A stretch of 28,015 nt of DNA. Source: CAYQQJ01 sp964515945. GTDB lineage: Bacteria > Pseudomonadota > Gammaproteobacteria > Pseudomonadales > Cellvibrionaceae. Position numbers and translations under genes: made by a program. The stretch's first letter is position 1. Each line of letters starts with the position of its first letter. The notes under the pieces were generated by a model. That model made no database searches. It had not been told where the DNA came from and saw only the letters and a list, made by a program, of their open reading frames with translations. The stretch covers positions 1 to 28,015 of the forward strand of contig CAZEWY010000022.1 of the NCBI GenBank assembly GCA_964515945.1, read 5' to 3'. Below, in pieces: positions 1-9,210 of this stretch.

Positions 1-58
1 TCAATCGCGCGCCTTGCCAGCAACAATTCCTGTAAGCCAGAGGCCGCAGGGACTTAAT

Positions 59-82
59 CAGAGGTTCCCTAGGGAACCTCTG
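59..82. repeat. 24-bp perfect palindrome
   Basis: The arm CAGAGGTTCCCT is followed at once by its exact reverse complement, with no loop. It can be read as two copies of an end sequence GGGAACCTCTG facing away from each other across a central TA. It lies outside any coding region I can support. It may be a DNA-binding site, a cruciform, or the junction of two mobile-element ends; the sequence alone does not decide. Confidence 0.6.
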
Positions 83-132
83 CCCGGGGAGAAACTGAGA
101 TGCTGATCGCGTAAATTCGTTTAACAGCTTCC

Positions 133-169
133 GGAAAAATGGACGCCTCAACTGAGGTGTTTTTTTCCA
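133..169. terminator. terminator-like hairpin downstream of glnE
   Basis: The stem ACGCCTCA / TGAGGTGT (143-160, one G-T pair) is followed on the plus strand by a run of T. The flanking GGAAAAA and TTTTTCC can extend the stem. Because the flanks are A-rich on one side and T-rich on the other, it could end both glnE from the right and any plus-strand gene entering from the left of the window. Confidence 0.6.
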
Positions 170-176
170 TTCACTG

Positions 177-3125
177 TTACGTCTCCAGTAGCCGCTGCCA
201 GCAGTGTTGCACGGCTTGCCGCTCGGAGGCGAAGGGGCTGCCATCGATCTGGCTCGACTGCTGTTGCAGCGCCAGCCGATGCCCCGCGGATCGGAATGCT
301 TTGTAGGCTTCTATAAGCTGGTTCACCTCTTGGGTGTCCAGCACACCGGATTGTTCCAGACAACCCAGAATACGGATATTGTCGGTGTAGCGTACCAACG
401 CTGGATCAGCATGGGCCCAGGCCAGAACAGCATATTGAACCATAAATTCAATGTCGACGATACCGCCGGCATCCTGCTTGAGATGAAATTTGCCGGATTC
501 GGCATGCTTGTCGGAAGAGCCCAGGTGAGAGCGCATTTTCTGGCGCATGTCTCTGACTTCGGCCTTGAGTTTGTCCGGATCCCGTTTTTGCCGCAGCACT
601 TCCGTGCGCACACGCTCGAACCCGGCGGCCAGTCGCGGCGAGCCAGCCACCACGCGCGCGCGCACCAGCGCCTGATGCTCCCATGTCCATGCAGATTCGC
701 GCTGGTACTTTTCAAAGGCATTGAAACTTGCCACCAGCATGCCGGAATTACCGGAGGGCCGCAGGCGCATGTCGATTTCGTAAAGCTTGCCCGACAAAGT
801 ATTGGTGTCGAGGATGTGAATAATTTTCTGGCCGAGGCGCATATAAAAAGTGACATTATCCAGGCTGCGCTGGCCCAGGCTTTGTTGGCCATTGGTGACC
901 CCATTGGAGTCGCTGTCGTGAATGAAGACCAGGTCCAGATCGGACCCATGGCCCAGTTCGATTCCGCCGAGTTTGCCATAACCGACAATGACAAAATCGG
1001 GTTCATGGCTCTCGTTGCCGCCCGGATAGCCATGGCGGGCGACCATCTGTTGCCACGCCAGGTGCAGCACATAACCGAGTATGACCTCGGCCAGTTCCGT
1101 CAGGTAATCGCTCACCCGCATCAGGGGCAGAGTATTCTTGACTTCGCAGGCCGCCACCCGCAAGGCGTGGGACGAGCGGAAGTAACGTAAAGCGTCCATC
1201 TGCGCTTCCAGATCGTCTGGGTCTATGCGCAGCATGCTGCGGCGCAGGTCATCTTCCAGCTCGTCTTTCGGCGGCACGGAATAGAGTGTGCGGGAATCCA
1301 GCAGTTCGTCGAGCAGCACCGGATGGGCGGCCATCTGGTCGGCAATCCAAGGGCTGGCAGTGCTCAATTCCACCAGTTGCGTGAGCGCCTGGGGATTCTC
1401 GATCAGCAGCAGCAGATAGGCGCTGCGTCGGGCGACCGCGGAAACCAGTTTTAAAATACGCGCAAGGGTTTCCGATGGCGCCTCGGTGGACGATACCGTC
1501 ACCAGCAGCCGCGGCATGAATTCATCGAGACGCTCGCGCCCGGTGGCGTGCATGGAGACCAGGGCTGGCGATATTCTCAGCTCTTGCAAAAGACCATGGC
1601 TGCGCGCCGGATCTTCATGGCTGTACTCCGCAAAAAGCGCCAGGGCTTCGTCGCCAGCAAATTCGCCACGCCAGTAGGCTTCCCAGTCGGCTAGCTGATG
1701 CTGGTCTTCCGGCGCGTCCTGCTCGGGCTCGTCAATAACCGCTTGAAATTCGTGCAACACGCTCTCGCGATGTGCTTGCAGGTCCACAGAGAAAGCGGCC
1801 CAGGAATCGTAGCCCATGACATAGGCCAGGCGCGCACGATCGCCGTTCGCCTCCGGCAGACTCTGTGTCTGCCGATCCTGATAACCCTGTATGGCGTGTT
1901 CGGTGTTGCGCAGGAACAGATAGGCTTCCACCAGAATGCGATCGACGCCCGGCGGCAGACAGCCCAGGTCACACAGCAGGGGGAGAATTTTTAGAATCCG
2001 GTTGTCCTGCAATTCAAGATCGCGGCCGCCGCGAATCAGCTGAAACGCCTGGGCGATGAATTCAATTTCCCGAATACCGCCGGCACCGAGCTTGACATCG
2101 TCCTGAATGCCGCGGCGCTTCACCTCACGGCTGATCATGTGTTTGAGATTGCGCAGGGCGTCTATCGCCGAGAAATCCACATAGCGGCGAAAGGTAAAAC
2201 TGCGCAGAATAGCCATGAGTTGTTCGGTAGCCACGGCCGGGCCATTGGAAGCCACCACCCGCGCCTTGATCATGGCGTAACGCTCCCACTCGCGGCCCTG
2301 GGTCTGATAGTAGTCCTCCAGGGCATCGAAACTGGATACCAGGGCACCACTCTGGCCGTAGGGTCGCAGCCGCATATCGACACGAAACACAAAGCCGTCC
2401 CCGGTATGGGTGTCCAGGGATTTGATGATGCGCTGCCCGAGACGGACGAAGAATTCCTGATTGCTCAGCTCCTTACCCCTATTGGTTTGGCCCCCGTCGG
2501 TCTGGCCAGCTTCGGGATAGCCGAAAATCAGATCGATATCGGAGGAGAGATTCAGCTCCCCCGCGCCCAGCTTGCCCATGCCCAGAACCAGCAGGCACTG
2601 CTCCACACCCTGTTGGTTGCGCGGTACGCCAAAGCGCGCACTTAAAGCGGCGTAATGGTAGTCGAGGCAGGCCTGAATACAGGCGGAGGCGAGGTGGCTC
2701 AGCTCCGATATGGTTGCGCGGGTATCCGCCAGGCGATTGAAGTCACGCCAGATAATGCGCACCATGGCGCGATTGCGAAAGCGGCGCAACTGGCGGTCCC
2801 ACTCGTCGTCTGTGGCCGCACCTTTTAGCCAGGACGAAAGAGCTGCACCGAAATCCTGCTGATTCAGCTTGGTGTCCATGCTCTCGTCGTCGAGCAGCTC
2901 CGACAGAAACCGGGGTTGGGTGCAGAGGTATTTGGCAGCAAATTCGCTGCCTACAATAAGCCTCTGAAATTCGCTCAGCCGTTTCGGATTAGCCGCAAAT
3001 TTTGCTTCCAGCTCCGCCAGCAGATCCGCATCGCTGTGCTCGCCCAGAAGGCCGGAACAGAGCGATAGCTGTTTTGCGGCGAAATCGACACCGGGAACCT
3101 GAAACCACACGTGATAGTCGGTCAT
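177..3125 (-). CDS. glnE: glutamine synthetase adenylyltransferase/adenylyl-removing enzyme
   Basis: This bifunctional cytoplasmic enzyme attaches AMP to glutamine synthetase and removes it again, under control of the PII protein, so it sets ammonia assimilation to the nitrogen state. The 982 residues have the family's duplicated layout. The N-terminal nucleotidyltransferase motif GKLGAGELNLSSDIDL is at about residues 185-200 and corresponds to the removing half. The second motif, GYGKLGGIELGHGSDLDL, is near residue 715 and belongs to the adenylating half. Both keep the DxD metal-binding aspartates. The length fits full-size family members (E. coli about 946). It starts 24 bp after the stop of the upstream GspE-like gene on the same strand, so the two are probably co-transcribed. 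A terminator-like hairpin follows it. Confidence 0.97.
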   Translation of the reverse strand: MTDYHVWFQVPGVDFAAKQLSLCSGLLGEHSDADLLAELEAKFAANPKRLSEFQRLIVGSEFAAKYLCTQPRFLSELLDDESMDTKLNQQDFGAALSSWLKGAATDDEWDRQLRRFRNRAMVRIIWRDFNRLADTRATISELSHLASACIQACLDYHYAALSARFGVPRNQQGVEQCLLVLGMGKLGAGELNLSSDIDLIFGYPEAGQTDGGQTNRGKELSNQEFFVRLGQRIIKSLDTHTGDGFVFRVDMRLRPYGQSGALVSSFDALEDYYQTQGREWERYAMIKARVVASNGPAVATEQLMAILRSFTFRRYVDFSAIDALRNLKHMISREVKRRGIQDDVKLGAGGIREIEFIAQAFQLIRGGRDLELQDNRILKILPLLCDLGCLPPGVDRILVEAYLFLRNTEHAIQGYQDRQTQSLPEANGDRARLAYVMGYDSWAAFSVDLQAHRESVLHEFQAVIDEPEQDAPEDQHQLADWEAYWRGEFAGDEALALFAEYSHEDPARSHGLLQELRISPALVSMHATGRERLDEFMPRLLVTVSSTEAPSETLARILKLVSAVARRSAYLLLLIENPQALTQLVELSTASPWIADQMAAHPVLLDELLDSRTLYSVPPKDELEDDLRRSMLRIDPDDLEAQMDALRYFRSSHALRVAACEVKNTLPLMRVSDYLTELAEVILGYVLHLAWQQMVARHGYPGGNESHEPDFVIVGYGKLGGIELGHGSDLDLVFIHDSDSNGVTNGQQSLGQRSLDNVTFYMRLGQKIIHILDTNTLSGKLYEIDMRLRPSGNSGMLVASFNAFEKYQRESAWTWEHQALVRARVVAGSPRLAAGFERVRTEVLRQKRDPDKLKAEVRDMRQKMRSHLGSSDKHAESGKFHLKQDAGGIVDIEFMVQYAVLAWAHADPALVRYTDNIRILGCLEQSGVLDTQEVNQLIEAYKAFRSAGHRLALQQQSSQIDGSPFASERQAVQHCWQRLLET

Positions 3126-3149
3126 AAAATCCTGAAATTAAGGGCGACG

Positions 3150-4928
3150 TTACTGATATTTCTCAGGCGGCGGAGCCACACGCAATACTTCTTCGATCGT
3201 CGTCAGGCCTTGGGCAATCTTCTGGGCGCCGGACAGGCGCAGGGTGCGCATGCCTTCGCGCATGGCCTGCTGGCGCAGGGCATTGAGATCGCAGCGGTCG
3301 TCGATCAGGTTCTGGACGTTGTCACTGATTGTCAGTATTTCGTACAGGCCCTGACGACCGTAGTAACCGGTATTGCGACACTCGAGGCAACCTACGGGTT
3401 CGTATGTCTGCACGGGTTTGGCGACTTTCCATGGGCGCACCAGTTCATCCCAGGCCTGGGCATCCATTTCCGCGGCCTGCTTGCAGTGGGGACAGAGCAT
3501 ACGCACCAAACGCTGGGCCATGACGCCAATAACCGTTGATTTGAGCAGATAGGCGGGCATTCCCAAATCCAGCAATCGCGTTATGGCCGTGGGCGCGTCG
3601 TTGGTGTGCAGCGTAGACAGTACCAGGTGGCCGGTCAGCGCCGCCTGGGTCGCCATCTGGGCTGTTTCCAGATCGCGAATCTCACCGACCATAATGATGT
3701 CGGGGTCCTGACGCATCAGAGTGCGTACGCCGGCGGCGAAGTCGAGACCGATACTGTGATGGACCTGGGTCTGGTTGAAGGCGTCTTCCACCATTTCAAT
3801 CGGATCTTCGATGGTACTGATATTGACGTCGTCCGTCGCCAGTTGACGCAACGACGAATAGAGGGTCGTGGTTTTACCGGAACCCGTGGGGCCGGTAACC
3901 AGCAGTATGCCGTTGGGGTTCTGCATCATCGCCTGCCAGCGCGCATAATCGTCCCCGACCAATCCCAGGTCCTCGAAGGAGCGCAGCAGCACGTCGGGAT
4001 TGAAGATGCGCATCACCAGTTTTTCGCCGAAGGCGGTGGGCAGGGTCGACAGACGCAGTTCGGCCTCGGAGCCATTGGGTCGCTTGGTCTTGATACGGCC
4101 GTCCTGGGGTTTGCGTTTTTCCGCGACGTTCATGCGACCCAGAATCTTGATGCGACTGACAATGGCGGTGGCGACGCTGGCGGGGAATTCGTAGATGGGG
4201 TGCAAAACCCCATCGATGCGAAAGCGCATGCGCGCAATGGTGCGACGCGGTTCGACATGGATGTCACTGGCCCGCTGGTCAAAGGCATACTGCAGCAGCC
4301 AGTCGACGATGTTGACGATGTGCTGGTCATTGGCTTCGGGATCCGTAAGATTCCCGAGTTCCAATAATTGTTCGACGTTGGTGACACCCGAGCTGCGCGT
4401 ACCGCCATCCTGTGCTCCAGACACCGAGCGCGCCAGGGAATAGAACTCGACGCGGTAGCGCTCTATATCGCTGGGCGACGCCAGTACCCGGCGCACGCGC
4501 CGGCGGGATACCTGCTCCAACTGCTCGACCCAGCCTGTCAGAAAAGGCTCGGTAACCGCCACCACCACCTCTTCGGCGGTGACCTTGACACAGAGGAGCC
4601 CGTGGCGTTTGGCGAAGGCGTAGGACATGATATCCGCGACTTCAGCCACCTGGATGCGCATGGGGTCTATATGGAATACCGGCAGCCCCGATCTGTCCGC
4701 CATCCAGTCCAGCAGACTGAGCTCGTCCAGCAGCTTGCCCGGATGCTTCAGGTCTTCCAGCTTTTGGCTGCCGATATAGCTCAGGGGGTGCATGGCCGTC
4801 TGGTCGCGGCTGCGATTGGCGCCCAACAGCCGATTGACGCTTTCGGACGACAGTCGGCCATCCTTGCTGAGGCTCATGAGCAGGCCGCGAAGATCGAGGC
4901 TGGTTTCCGGCATTTTCGGGCTATTCAT
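3150..4928 (-). CDS. GspE/PilB-family secretion or pilus assembly ATPase, orphan
   Basis: A hexameric ATPase of the type II secretion/type IV pilus family, 592 residues. Such proteins sit on the cytoplasmic face of the inner membrane and drive pseudopilus or pilus assembly. An N-terminal GspE_N-like region (about 50-160) precedes the ATPase core. The core has Walker A GPTGSGKT at 346-353, the Asp-box region around STIEDPIE at 371-378, Walker B DPDIIMVGE at 408-416 and a His-box near 434-442. The C4 zinc motif has CxxC pairs at 479/482 and 514/517, which favours assembly ATPases over the PilT retraction type. No pseudopilin, GspF/PilC or secretin gene lies nearby; its neighbours are glnE and divergent argE. 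The family is certain, but the machine it serves (type II secretion, MSHA-like or PilB pilus) cannot be decided here. Confidence 0.9.
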   Translation of the reverse strand: MNSPKMPETSLDLRGLLMSLSKDGRLSSESVNRLLGANRSRDQTAMHPLSYIGSQKLEDLKHPGKLLDELSLLDWMADRSGLPVFHIDPMRIQVAEVADIMSYAFAKRHGLLCVKVTAEEVVVAVTEPFLTGWVEQLEQVSRRRVRRVLASPSDIERYRVEFYSLARSVSGAQDGGTRSSGVTNVEQLLELGNLTDPEANDQHIVNIVDWLLQYAFDQRASDIHVEPRRTIARMRFRIDGVLHPIYEFPASVATAIVSRIKILGRMNVAEKRKPQDGRIKTKRPNGSEAELRLSTLPTAFGEKLVMRIFNPDVLLRSFEDLGLVGDDYARWQAMMQNPNGILLVTGPTGSGKTTTLYSSLRQLATDDVNISTIEDPIEMVEDAFNQTQVHHSIGLDFAAGVRTLMRQDPDIIMVGEIRDLETAQMATQAALTGHLVLSTLHTNDAPTAITRLLDLGMPAYLLKSTVIGVMAQRLVRMLCPHCKQAAEMDAQAWDELVRPWKVAKPVQTYEPVGCLECRNTGYYGRQGLYEILTISDNVQNLIDDRCDLNALRQQAMREGMRTLRLSGAQKIAQGLTTIEEVLRVAPPPEKYQ

Positions 4929-4998
4929 CGGCGTCTCATTAGCTTATTGTCGACATTCAGGAACAGGGGAACCTCCGAACAAGCGCGTGTGTCCGCCG

Positions 4999-5026
4999 AT
5001 TGTAGCCTTAAACAGCCGCGAGACAA
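4999..5026 (-). promoter_or_regulatory. candidate sigma-70 promoter for the GspE-like gene/glnE
   Basis: Read on the minus strand, a -35 TTGTCT (5021-5026) and a -10 TACAAT (4999-5004) are separated by 16 bp. They lie about 70 bp upstream of the ATG at 4928. Each hexamer is a good match to consensus. This is a visual call only. Confidence 0.5.
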
Positions 5027-5124
5027 ACCGGCGGGTTTCAAATAAGCTGTTGCTTGCCAACAGCGCGAGTCGGATGCGTTCGCGAACGGCCGTTTCCACC
5101 CATCATCGAAGGCGGATCAAAACT

Positions 5125-6276
5125 GTGATCAGACAACTACCGGATTTTACCGAACAGCTGCGTCAGCTGATTGCCATACCCTCGGTCAGTTGCACGACGC
5201 CCGCTTTCGATATGGGCAATCGCGAAGTCATCGAACTCCTGGCTGCCTGGCTGTCTGACTCGGGCTTCGCCACGGAAATTCTGGAGGTGCCGGGGCACTG
5301 CAACAAGGCCAATTTGATTGCGACGCTCGGGACGGGTCCAGGGGGGCTGGTGCTGGCCGGTCATACGGACACGGTTCCCTGCAATGCGGAACTGTGGCAG
5401 CAGGATCCTTATAGCCTCACCGAAAGAGACGGTCGTTTCTACGGCCTTGGTACTACCGACATGAAGGGCTTTTTTCCGGTCGCTCTGGCGGCTGCCCGGG
5501 AGTTTTCCAGCGCTCGCCTCAAACAGCCGCTGATTATCGTGGCTACCGCGGATGAAGAATCTTCCATGGACGGCGCCAAGGCGCTGGTGGAAGCAGGACG
5601 TCCAATGGGTCGCTATGCAATTATCGGCGAGCCCACGGGTATGCGGCCTATCCGCATGCACAAAGGCATGATGATGGAATCTGTCCGCGTTCAGGGGCGC
5701 TCGAGCCATTCGTCCGACCCCTCCCTGGGCAATAATGCGCTGGATGCCATGCATCTGGTAATAGGAGACCTGATTAGGTTTCGGGCAGAGTTGCAGCAAG
5801 CCTACAACAACCCAGGCTTCGATATCGCTTTTCCCACCCTGAATCTCGGCTGTATACACGGCGGCGATAACCCCAACCGGATCTGCGGCAGCTGTGAGCT
5901 GCATTTCGATCTGCGGCCTTTGCCGGGTATGGATCTTGACGAGCTGCGCGATTCGCTTCGGCGTCGCCTGCGGCCACTGGCGGAGACGACGGCGACCGAC
6001 ATCGTGTTGTCGCAACTGTTTCCGGGCGTTCCGCCGTTTGAGCAACCGGCGCAGTCCCAATTGGTGAAAGCCGTCGAGCGACTGACGGGGCAGTCTGCGG
6101 GAAGCGTTGCCTTCGCCACCGAAGCGCACTTCATGCAGGCACTCGGCATGGAGACGCTGGTCATGGGCCCCGGCAGTATTGGCCAGGCCCACCAGCCCAA
6201 TGAGTATATTGAGCAGAGTCAGATACAGCCCGCCATCACCTTGTTGCGGGACCTTATCACGCAACTTTGTCTGTAG
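5125..6276 (+). CDS. argE: acetylornithine deacetylase
   Basis: A zinc metallopeptidase-family (M20) enzyme that hydrolyses N2-acetylornithine to ornithine and acetate in the linear arginine pathway. I chose the GTG at 5125 because it has an AAGGCGG ribosome site about 9 bp upstream and gives 383 residues, the E. coli ArgE length. The frame stays open upstream to 4792, but that extension would overlap the divergent GspE-like gene and has no family similarity. The metal and catalytic residues fall at the E. coli positions: H80 and D82 in LAGHTDTVP, D112 in GLGTTDMKG, and E144/E145 in TADEESS. The C-terminal GPGSIGQAHQPNEY also matches the family. argA follows on the same strand after 128 bp. 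Confidence 0.95.
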   Translation: MIRQLPDFTEQLRQLIAIPSVSCTTPAFDMGNREVIELLAAWLSDSGFATEILEVPGHCNKANLIATLGTGPGGLVLAGHTDTVPCNAELWQQDPYSLTERDGRFYGLGTTDMKGFFPVALAAAREFSSARLKQPLIIVATADEESSMDGAKALVEAGRPMGRYAIIGEPTGMRPIRMHKGMMMESVRVQGRSSHSSDPSLGNNALDAMHLVIGDLIRFRAELQQAYNNPGFDIAFPTLNLGCIHGGDNPNRICGSCELHFDLRPLPGMDLDELRDSLRRRLRPLAETTATDIVLSQLFPGVPPFEQPAQSQLVKAVERLTGQSAGSVAFATEAHFMQALGMETLVMGPGSIGQAHQPNEYIEQSQIQPAITLLRDLITQLCL

Positions 6277-6404
6277 TAGATGCATCAGTTAACGAAGGTA
6301 AAGAACGTCAGCGAGAGAGCCTGGATAAGTGCCTTCCACATCAAAATCGTTATACTGACCGCTTAAGCCCCTAAAAACTGCCCATATTAATCGAGACATA
6401 ACCA

Positions 6405-7727
6405 GTGACCGAAAGCGCGGATTACGTTAAATGGTTCAGGCACTCTGCCCCCTACATCAATGCACATCGCGGCAAGACCTTTGTCATTATGCTGCCTGGG
6501 GACTGCATTGATAACGACAACTTTGGCAATATCATCAACGATATCGGCATACTCAACAGCCTGGGTGTCCATCTCGCGGTGGTCCATGGTGCGCGCTCGG
6601 AAATAGCCGCGCAGCTGGCAGCCCACGGTATCGATTCGAGTTTTCATCAGGGATTGAGGGTCACCGCCAAGGAAGACATGCCCCACGTACTTCAGGCAGT
6701 AGGAACGACGCGGCTGCAACTGGAAGCCTGCTTTTCCGCGGGCCTGCCCAATTCGCCTCTTCACGGCGCGCGTCTGCGTGTCAGGAGCGGCAATTTCGTC
6801 ACCGCCATGCCGCAAGGGGTTATAGATGGCGTCGACTTCCAGCACACCGGCAAGGTGCGCAGTGTCGACAGGTACTCTCTGGCCGGCGCCATTGAGGACG
6901 GCGCCATAGCGCTGGTATCACCATTGGGTTATTCCGCCACGGGCGAGATTTTCAATTTGTCTTTCGCCGATGTTGCCATAAATATTGCCACCGCCCTCCA
7001 GGCGGACAAACTGATCGCCTATAACGACGACGGCCCTATCTACGACAAGGACAAGACCGTCTATCGGGAAATGACGCTGTTGAAATGCGAAAAGTTTCTG
7101 GTCGAACAGCCCGAGCGCAACCGCTCCAATACCTATTTCGCGTTGCGCGCCTGCCATAAAGCGTGTGACAGCGGTGTTCCGCGCGCCCACGTAATATCGG
7201 CCACGGAAGATGGTGCACTGCTCAAGGAGCTTTTCACTCGGGATGGCAGCGGCACCATGGTCTACCGTGACAGCTACGAAACCTTGCGCCGCGCGTCCAT
7301 TGGGGACGTCGCGGGAATCCTGGCGCTTATCGAGCCGCTGGAAAAGGAGGGAATTCTGGTGAAGCGCTCCCGGGAATTGCTGGAAGCCGAGGTCAACCAT
7401 TTCACGGTCATGGAAAAAGACGGCGTCATTATTGGTTGTGCCGCTCTTTACCCCTTCGCGGAGACGGAGGCCGGGGAACTGGCCTGCGTTGCCGTGCACC
7501 GGGATTATCAGCGCGGCGGAAGAGCCGCCAAGTTACTGCATCACGTTGAACGCCAGGCACAACGCCTTGGTCTGAAGCAGCTCTACGTGCTCACGACACA
7601 AACGGCCCATTGGTTTCTGGAGCAGGGTTTTGTCGAGGGTCGGCTGGATGATCTGCCGGCGAAACGCAAGGAGCTTTACAATTTCGAGCGGCGTTCCAAA
7701 GTGTTTGCGAAAGCCGTTGCCGGCTAG
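6405..7727 (+). CDS. argA: amino-acid N-acetyltransferase (N-acetylglutamate synthase)
   Basis: Catalyses the first step of arginine synthesis, acetyl-CoA plus glutamate to N-acetylglutamate, and in classical ArgA is feedback-inhibited by arginine. The 440-residue protein has the two-domain ArgA layout. The amino-acid-kinase-like domain (about 1-290) opens with HSAPYINAHRGKTFVIML. The C-terminal GNAT domain (about 295-440) holds the acetyl-CoA loop region LACVAVHRDYQRGGRAAKLL. The start is GTG at 6405, which aligns with E. coli ArgA (443 residues). Having both argA and argE implies the linear, non-recycling pathway, because argJ-type recycling would make both unnecessary. I could not find a convincing ArgR box in the 128 bp upstream. 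Confidence 0.96.
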   Translation: MTESADYVKWFRHSAPYINAHRGKTFVIMLPGDCIDNDNFGNIINDIGILNSLGVHLAVVHGARSEIAAQLAAHGIDSSFHQGLRVTAKEDMPHVLQAVGTTRLQLEACFSAGLPNSPLHGARLRVRSGNFVTAMPQGVIDGVDFQHTGKVRSVDRYSLAGAIEDGAIALVSPLGYSATGEIFNLSFADVAINIATALQADKLIAYNDDGPIYDKDKTVYREMTLLKCEKFLVEQPERNRSNTYFALRACHKACDSGVPRAHVISATEDGALLKELFTRDGSGTMVYRDSYETLRRASIGDVAGILALIEPLEKEGILVKRSRELLEAEVNHFTVMEKDGVIIGCAALYPFAETEAGELACVAVHRDYQRGGRAAKLLHHVERQAQRLGLKQLYVLTTQTAHWFLEQGFVEGRLDDLPAKRKELYNFERRSKVFAKAVAG

Positions 7728-7750
7728 CCGAGACAACAATGATTCAAATG

Positions 7751-7775
7751 AAAAAGGGGCCGAGGCCCCTTTTTT
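7751..7775. terminator. bidirectional rho-independent terminator
   Basis: The arm AAAAAGGGGCC is followed by its exact reverse complement GGCCCCTTTTT, with only GA between them. Either strand therefore reads as a GC-rich stem followed by a U-run. It sits between the convergent ends of argA (7727, plus) and the TPR gene of the Ton operon (7805, minus) and probably serves both. Confidence 0.93.
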
Positions 7776-7804
7776 ATGTGCAAGTCGTCTGCGAGTATCA
7801 ACTC

Positions 7805-9208
7805 TTAGGCATCTTTCGACAGCGCCTGCTGTGATCGCTTCAGCTGTATGGCGCGATCCTGTTCCCGCATAACGTGCTGCAGCCATTTCTCGGCAATTTC
7901 CCTGACGCCGGCCTCGTCGATTTTCGCCGCTTCCTTGAAGGCCTTGATGGAATCGTTGTATTCCTCAAGATTCAAGTGAGCCATGCCTTTAACCAGGTAC
8001 AGATTGCCCGGTCGACGCACGTCGCCACGCTTCGCCGCGGCTTCGGCGGCTTCGACAGCATCCTGGTTCTGACCTGCGTCTAAATAGATCGCCGCCAGCT
8101 GGGAATAGAGATCGCCATCCTCGGATTTTTCCGCCGCCTGAGCCATGACCGGAATCGATTCCTCGACCTCCTGCGCCATACGCAAAGCGTTGGCCAGAAT
8201 TTCCAGGTTTCGCGAATCGGCCTCTATCAGCTCATTATCGATACCCTTGCGAAGGATTTTCGCGGCCTTGTAGGGCACCTGTTCACCCAGCAACAGAAGC
8301 GCCAGGTTCTTCATGTCGGTACCATTGTCGAGCAGACCGGAAACATAGAGCGCGTCCAGCACGTAAAGCTGATCGTCTTCACGGCCCACAGCCCCATAAA
8401 GCTGGGACAGCTGGCGCCAGTACTGCACCTTGGGATAGTGAATAATCATCTTTTCCAGAATTACGATGCCGGTCTGATAGTCTTCCTTATCCAGGTAGAG
8501 TGCGCGCTGAAGGTTGTACCAGCCTTCCGCAGGCACCTTGCCGTTCTCTTCTTCCATGGAAACGCCGGTATTGATATCCGCAAGCGCCTTGTCATTGTTG
8601 CCCATCTGGTAGTGGATCTGCGCCCGCATTACATAAGCCTGTGCGCCTATGGTATCGGACATCTCCATCCAGTCGTTCAGCCACTTAAGGGCTTCGGTAT
8701 AGTTGTCTTCCGCGTAATAAAGCTGGGCCACCTTGTACATGGTGCCCAACTCGAGTCCCAGGGGAATTTCCGGGGACTGAGCCAGAAGGTTGACGTAGGC
8801 ATCAATAGCTTTCTGCGGCTGCTCCAGCGCGTAATACAACCAGCCGTAATAGTTGTACATGATGGCGAGTTCATACTTGTTACACTCGTCGCACTCGTCG
8901 CGGATTTCATTCAGCGCTTCCAGGGCCGCCTGAAGGTTGGGCTCGGCGCCCTCTTCTTCCGGATTTCCCAGTTCCTGTACTTCGCCGAACTTCTTGAACA
9001 TGGACTCGCTCATGGCCGGTGTTACGCGAGTATCTTCCTTCTCCTTCTCGGAATCCTGCGCAAAGGCAAGATTGCCGAAAGTCGCGGATCCGCCGAGAGC
9101 TATAGATGCGGAATTCAGCGCCATGGGCACAGCGACGGCTGCAGCGGTGAAGACAACACTCGCCGAGAGCGTTTTAACTGCTGTTTTCAAATTCATAGCT
9201 TTCACCAT
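7805..9208 (-). CDS. TPR-repeat periplasmic protein of the TonB2-type operon
   Basis: A 467-residue exported protein built mostly of tetratricopeptide repeats. The N-terminus has a hydrophobic signal segment with a likely cleavage after AFA (residue 50). That is long for a signal peptide, so the second ATG (four codons in) is a possible start. I kept the first because GGAG lies 8 bp upstream of it. From about residue 90 to 450, helical pairs with the TPR pattern of small residues recur, for example around YYGWLYYALEQPQKAIDAY and NLYLVKGMAHLNLEEYNDS. A CxxC pair sits at C106/C109. It begins 2 bp after the tonB stop and ends the operon. TPR proteins accompany TonB2/TtpC clusters in other gammaproteobacteria. 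A scaffold role in the periplasm is inference. Confidence 0.85.
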   Translation of the reverse strand: MVKAMNLKTAVKTLSASVVFTAAAVAVPMALNSASIALGGSATFGNLAFAQDSEKEKEDTRVTPAMSESMFKKFGEVQELGNPEEEGAEPNLQAALEALNEIRDECDECNKYELAIMYNYYGWLYYALEQPQKAIDAYVNLLAQSPEIPLGLELGTMYKVAQLYYAEDNYTEALKWLNDWMEMSDTIGAQAYVMRAQIHYQMGNNDKALADINTGVSMEEENGKVPAEGWYNLQRALYLDKEDYQTGIVILEKMIIHYPKVQYWRQLSQLYGAVGREDDQLYVLDALYVSGLLDNGTDMKNLALLLLGEQVPYKAAKILRKGIDNELIEADSRNLEILANALRMAQEVEESIPVMAQAAEKSEDGDLYSQLAAIYLDAGQNQDAVEAAEAAAKRGDVRRPGNLYLVKGMAHLNLEEYNDSIKAFKEAAKIDEAGVREIAEKWLQHVMREQDRAIQLKRSQQALSKDA

Positions 9209-9210
9209 TA

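Noticed and set aside
1..58. Possible 3' end of a neighbouring gene at the left edge
   Set aside because: A TGA on the minus strand at 1-3 is preceded in frame by another stop at 58-60, and no plus-strand frame long enough to judge is present.
204..1190. Plus-strand frame of 328 codons opposite glnE
   Set aside because: Antisense to the C-terminal half of glnE, which has both expected nucleotidyltransferase motifs.
5137..6285. Open minus-strand frame of 382 codons opposite argE
   Set aside because: argE is intact on the plus strand with all catalytic residues; the antisense translation shows no family pattern.
6277..6404. ArgR boxes between argE and argA
   Set aside because: No pair of sites resembling TNTGAATWWWWATTCANW could be found by eye; only an isolated TATACT without a matching -35.
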